Assembly: GCA_014871385.1 (NCBI GenBank)
Contig: CM026424.1
Location: 14,660,892 to 14,724,891, forward strand
Direction: 5' to 3'
Source: Ceratodon purpureus
Taxonomy: Eukaryota; Streptophyta; Bryopsida; Pseudoditrichales; Ditrichaceae
DNA length: 64,000 nt
Positions 59,600 to 64,000 of the stretch are shown piece by piece (positions within the stretch are counted from its first letter, which is position 1; each line of letters begins with the position of its first letter). The notes under the pieces were generated by a model. It was not told the origin of the DNA. It did no database searches and saw only the letters and a program-made list of their open reading frames with translations. Both the position numbers and the translations under genes were made by a program.

Positions 59600-61189
59600 C
59601 GTCTTCTCCGGCTTCAGAGAATGACGAAAGGCTCATCAACAGCTCCCCAGAGAAACCGCCCCACCCGCTTCATAACCCACTCCAAATCCATGCAACAAAC
59701 TTCAAAACTTATCTCCTCCCGGAACCATGTCATAAAATACACCCTTCTGAAGACGATCACCTGAATCACAAGAAAAACACGTGAATTCTTATCAAACTCA
59801 AAACCTTCAATTCAATAACACAATGCTCAATACTGGGGCTAATCAACACCGAATTGCATCCGCCAAAGACACTAAAAAATGATCGCATACAATAGAATGA
59901 AAGCTCTACCCTCGACCCACCAATGAAGTAACCTTTGAAAATAGTCAGGATTGATGTCTGCCCAGCTCTTCACTCGCAACATAACATATCCGATGCTCAA
60001 AACCAGAAACCCATCTCCAAACCCAAATGCATCGTCTGCACCCACAACGGTGCAACTTGAACCCATACAGAGGCTCAGGGCTCAGGGTTTAGGGTTTAAC
60101 CTCTCCTCACAGAAACTGAAAAACATAAACCTACTTTAAAGTCTGCTCAGAGCGTTCTCTGCTTTTCCTGGAATTTTGTTTTATTTTATTTTAGTTTCAG
60201 ATGGAATCTTTCACCTCCAGAGTCCACTGGGCCCCCACAATTTTGAAGTTGGTTGAAGTCAGGGTTTCTAATTTTCATTCTTTGGGATTTTTTTTATTAG
60301 GACTGACATGTGAGTCTGTGTAATGGATCGGTTGCTGGGCTGTTGAGCACATCGATCATGGCATCCGGGTTTGTTTGAGATCTTCGACGACATGTGATCA
60401 GATTTGAGAGTTCATTTTATTGCATTTGGTGTGATATGAGCGTGTACGAGTTCAATCTGGTGCGTTAACTTATGTGGGCTGATCATCTGTGCCATGTGGG
60501 GTTTTACTTGAGCAGCAATTTTGATTCACGAGTGAACTGATCTATGATAAGTTACGGGGTATGTCTAGCAAATGAATCGAAGAGCAACGTGTGGACTCTC
60601 TTAGGGTTGTGAGGTCATGGTCTACTTGTTCGTCACTTCTAGATGACATCATGGCTTCGAAGAACCTCGACTAGAGGTGAAGAGTATGTGTTTTTGGGTT
60701 TCAGGGCATTTGAAAATGCGGTTGGGAGAAATCTGGTTCGATCAGGATGTGGAGAGAAACTGGGGACAATGATGTGTGCGTCTTTTGAAGCAGGCGTGGC
60801 TTCACGTACATTATTCGAGAAGTCACTACTAAATCGTTAGGCGATGAGGTTTTCCGGACGTTTATCGATAGCAAATATCACCAATGTAGGACTCCGTGTC
60901 TGTCCCTTTCAGAAGTTTGGCATTTCAGCTTGATAGAAGTTCTCCTCCGCAAGGCCTGCTATGTGAGCGTACGCTCGTGTCTCTTGCTTTGGGATGGTCT
61001 TATGCTGCCGCTTCGTACTGGTATGAACAAACGTGGGATCACTTCATGCAAATGATGTAGGCCAATTTCAATTTTGTACATATGTAGATATGTATTTGAC
61101 AGGATGCAGCTAGATTTGGAAAAAAATCGAGCTGCACTTTCGTCAGAACGTCTTCCACCGTTCCAAACTTGGGTTAAGAAGCCTTCATC
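59600..61189. other. Divergent upstream regions of the PPR and TNL genes
   Basis: 59600-60150 is probably PPR 5' UTR and promoter, with a telobox (GGGTTTAGGGTTT) at 60085-60097. 60150-61189 precedes the TNL gene. The 65-codon ORF at 60643-60840 has no domain or splice partner. Confidence 0.45.
60085..60097 (-). promoter_or_regulatory. Telobox upstream of the PPR gene
   Basis: GGGTTTAGGGTTT on the plus strand, i.e. AAACCCTAAACCC read with the PPR gene, 486 bp before its start codon. Promoter role inferred. Confidence 0.45.
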
Positions 61190-64000
61190 ATGAGCCTGGC
61201 CAGCGGCAACGATGCTCTTACTTCAGGTTTGCTATTTCGCAAGACACAGGCTTGTCGTCTCTAGAATTGCGTCCTCGAAAAGTTGTTTGTCTAAAACCTA
61301 ATGTGGGCTTACACGATCCAGAGAAAGAGAGAAATCGCAGAATCTAAATGTCATCAATCACTGTAATAGATTTGTGGTCTGTAATCACATATTGACATGT
61401 CTGGTGAATGCAGGCATAAATTTTGCACATAGCGAGTACTGTAGCATCTGAGCTGAACCAAATCGTTTTGCAGGGCTTCAACCTGAAGAGACTTTTGATG
61501 TATTCCTCAACCATAGAGGACCAGATGTGAAGCACACATTTGTAAAGAAGTTGGATGAAGCCCTTCGGGCTGCTGGGGTGCGTCCCTTCCTGGACGCTAG
61601 TGACCTTGAACATGGGAAAAAAACTTGGGATTCTATACTGGAAGCTATTAGAGTGGCCCCAGTATTCATCTGTGTTTTCTCGCCTGGTTATGCCGAATCC
61701 AGCTGGTGTCTTGACGAGCTTGCTGAGATATACCGCAGCAGTGGCAAGCAGATTCTACCTGTGTTCTATAATGTTAAACCCTTTCATCTAAGGAGGCCAG
61801 AAAACGGTCCATTTGCGGAGGGATTGAGCAAACAAAAAGACCGGCATAAGGAAAAGGTGTTGGAATGGATGGATTGTCTTAGTAGGTCTGCAGACCTATA
61901 CGGTTATGAGCTGGAGAAGTTTTCCGGGTATATTTTTACATCACCTGAATGCATTGAATTTTGCTACAGTGTACTTATTATGTTTCATTTTTGTTCGATC
62001 ATACTGCTTTTGGGATGTGCCTTCGTAACGTTGAAAGGCTTGTTGTAATTTGCTATTATTTTCATAGCAACTGATGGGGGTTCATCTAGTAGGTATTTTG
62101 GAGGCTTAGTTTCGGAGTTGCGTAATTCGAGTTAGTGAACATGAGTATTTGATAGCAACAATCTTATGTGCAGTGCTTCATTTGACAGCTACGAAGAATT
62201 TATCATTAGAGTGTATGAAGCTTGAGGGGGAGAGGAATTAAAGAAAAATTGTAACATCAAGACTTACTGTATTTGTTCACTTCAATGTGCAGATCTGAGA
62301 CAAACCTTGTCCAGGCAATTGTTGGTAAAGTTCTTGAATACCTGAAATCGCTCTATCCAGTGGCACTCGACGAACGAGCTGCCGAGCTCTCATCCATACT
62401 GTTACAAAACCTATCGAAAGGGTCATGTACACTAGGAATCTTTGGCATGGGGGGCATTGGAAAGACCACACTTGCAGAAGCGGTGTTCAAGCGCTTAAAG
62501 GGTGAATTTGCTGCATCATGCTTCTTGGCAGATGTTACAAGGGAAGTATCCAAAGGTGACCAAGGACTTCTTACTCTACAACGTCAACTTCTGAGTGATT
62601 TTAGTGGAAACAACGAGGTCATAGTAGAGGATGTCAGCAACGGAAAATCTCTGTTGAGGCAGTCTTTACAGAGCAAGCGTACACTAATTGTTATGGATGG
62701 CGTCGAGAGCTTTTTCCCAATAGATGCTCTGTGGCCCAGTGACAGTCTTGGAGTTGGTAGTTGTTGCATCATAACGACTCGGGATGTGGAGATATGCTTG
62801 ATGTTCAGTCCGAATTTGGTGTGTGAGGTGGAGTTTCTGAAGCCATCAGAAGCCAAACAGCTCTTTTGTTGGCATGCATTTGGCTCAACTTTTGCAGCTC
62901 AAGGATTCGAGGAGCTGGCAAGCGAGGTAGCTCTAGCTTGTGGAGGTCACCCTTTGACATTAGAGATTATAGGCAAGCTTCTGTATCGTGAACGAAACCG
63001 TTCAATATGGAAAGAGGTTCTAGAGCATCTTCAGAAGCATGACACGTTGCAGGATCATAACAAGCTATTACAAAGACTAAAAATCAGCTATGATTCCTTA
63101 GAACCTAGACATAAGGATATGTTTCTTGATGTAGCTTGTTTTTTGCTTGGGACATCGATGCGTTTGTGCAAGGATATTTGGGCATCACTAGGATGGTCAG
63201 GAGAACTTGGCCTCCGAAACCTTTTTAAAAAATCTTTGGTGAAGATTGATGACGAACAACGCCTAACCATGCACGACCTCCTGATCGACTTGGGTCACAC
63301 GATCATCACCTCAGAGGCAGAACTAAATCCAGGGAAGCGCAGCCGTTTATGGATGCCTGAGTCGGAGGAAACGCTGCTAAACGAAGAGGTAGGGCTAACA
63401 TTTGAAAGAATGCATTTGCATTACATCAGATAGGGCACGCTGGTGATACCAAATGAAACCTTTTTCAGAGAACACAGACCTGATTTCCGTTTTTGTAATA
63501 TTTATTCACCTCAAAATGTTATGTTACATTTTGGGTCTACGATGCTGCACAATCAGGTAATACCGATGTGGTAGATTTTTGGGAAGACCTTATTGCTCGA
63601 AGTAACAGGTGTATTCGTTGAGCATGAAGTAAGGATCCTGTTTCAGCTTGTTGACACATCAATAAGTAAAATTCTTGTCGGTATCAACTTAATATGAATC
63701 TACCTTCTAGGTTATCTAAGAGACTTCTACGGATCATCCTGGGATCCAATTTTGAGCAATCTCTGCAATGACCTACAAAGAGCTATAAGATATGATTCCG
63801 GGTGCTTCTTGGACGACAACATAGCTTTACGTATTATAATTCGATTTACTGGTTGTGCAGGTGACAGAAAAGGTTGAAACATTTTCGCTTGCTGAAAGTA
63901 AGACATGCCTTTCCAACCAGAACCTGAATGTGATGGAGGTTTTGCGACTACTCAACTTGGATGGTTGCGAAGGAAATCAACTCAAATTTCCGCGTCTATT
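61190..64000 (+). CDS. TIR-NB-ARC-LRR (TNL) disease-resistance protein, 3' end beyond window
   Basis: Visible exons 61190-61226, 61474-61927, 62293-63388 and 63861 onward, with phases 1, 2, 0. Exon 1 gives MSLASGNDALTS. Exon 2 holds the TIR domain (ETFDVFLNHRGPDVKHTFV, AGVRPFLDASDLEHGK, VFSPGYAESSWCLDELAEIY, the last with the conserved catalytic-type Glu). Exon 3 is NB-ARC: P-loop GMGGIGKTT near residue 215, kinase-2 LIVMDGV, RNBS-B SCCIITTRD, CGGHPLTLEIIGK, MHDLLIDLG. Exon 4 begins the leucine-rich repeats (LRLLNLDGCEGN) and is cut by the window. Known: TNLs sense pathogen effectors; assembled TIR domains cleave NAD+. The kinase-2 second Asp is Gly here. Domain-per-exon layout is usual for TNLs. 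Confidence 0.92.

Noticed and set aside
60643-60840. 65-codon plus ORF as a small gene
   Set aside because: No domain, no splice partner and no supporting context; in the TNL upstream region.

Overview
The window is nuclear DNA of a land plant, most likely a moss. Genes have short GT-AG introns and plant-type protein families: an APETALA2-like factor, a phytocystatin, a P-class PPR protein and a TIR-NB-ARC resistance protein. The TIR carries the motif NHRGPDVK, which I associate with bryophyte TNLs rather than the flowering-plant form. Assignment to moss is inference; plant origin is well supported. Gene models were spliced by eye: exon phases were checked for reading-frame continuity and junctions for GT/AG sites.

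Layout. 1-1382 (-) is the 5' part of an APETALA2-like transcription factor cut by the left edge. 1.4-6.3 kb is mostly non-coding, with weak exon-like stretches of an unknown gene at 3.85-5.38 kb. 6.3-13.3 kb (-) is a decayed Ty1/copia retrotransposon. It carries nested insertions: a 1.24 kb PIF/Harbinger-like element in reverse transcriptase, a 0.36 kb TIR element and a tRNA-derived SINE-like unit in gag. From 13.9 kb on the window is gene-dense: MAD2 (-), a secreted phytocystatin (-), and a tandem pair of 11-exon RING-finger genes (-, 18.4-22.9 and 25.0-29.4 kb). A repeat-rich spacer follows (29.4-32.9 kb: 19-bp tandem repeat, MULE-type MITE, old tandem duplication). Then come TAD1 (-) and NBS1 (+) as a divergent pair sharing about 450 bp, the AP-4 epsilon subunit (+), an AT-rich intronless RING ORF (-) that looks foreign, TIM22 (+), a 986-residue mitochondrial-type PPR protein (-), and a TNL resistance gene (+) cut by the right edge.

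How the genes relate. Most are independent housekeeping genes: spindle checkpoint, DNA-break repair, tRNA editing, vesicle transport, mitochondrial import and organelle RNA processing. They do not form one pathway. The two RING paralogues share every intron position, including a GC-AG intron, and a long N-terminal region I cannot assign. They are the best candidate for an undescribed family. The AT-rich RING ORF at 52.1 kb is the best candidate for horizontally acquired DNA. I found no CRISPR array, rRNA or intact tRNA gene.
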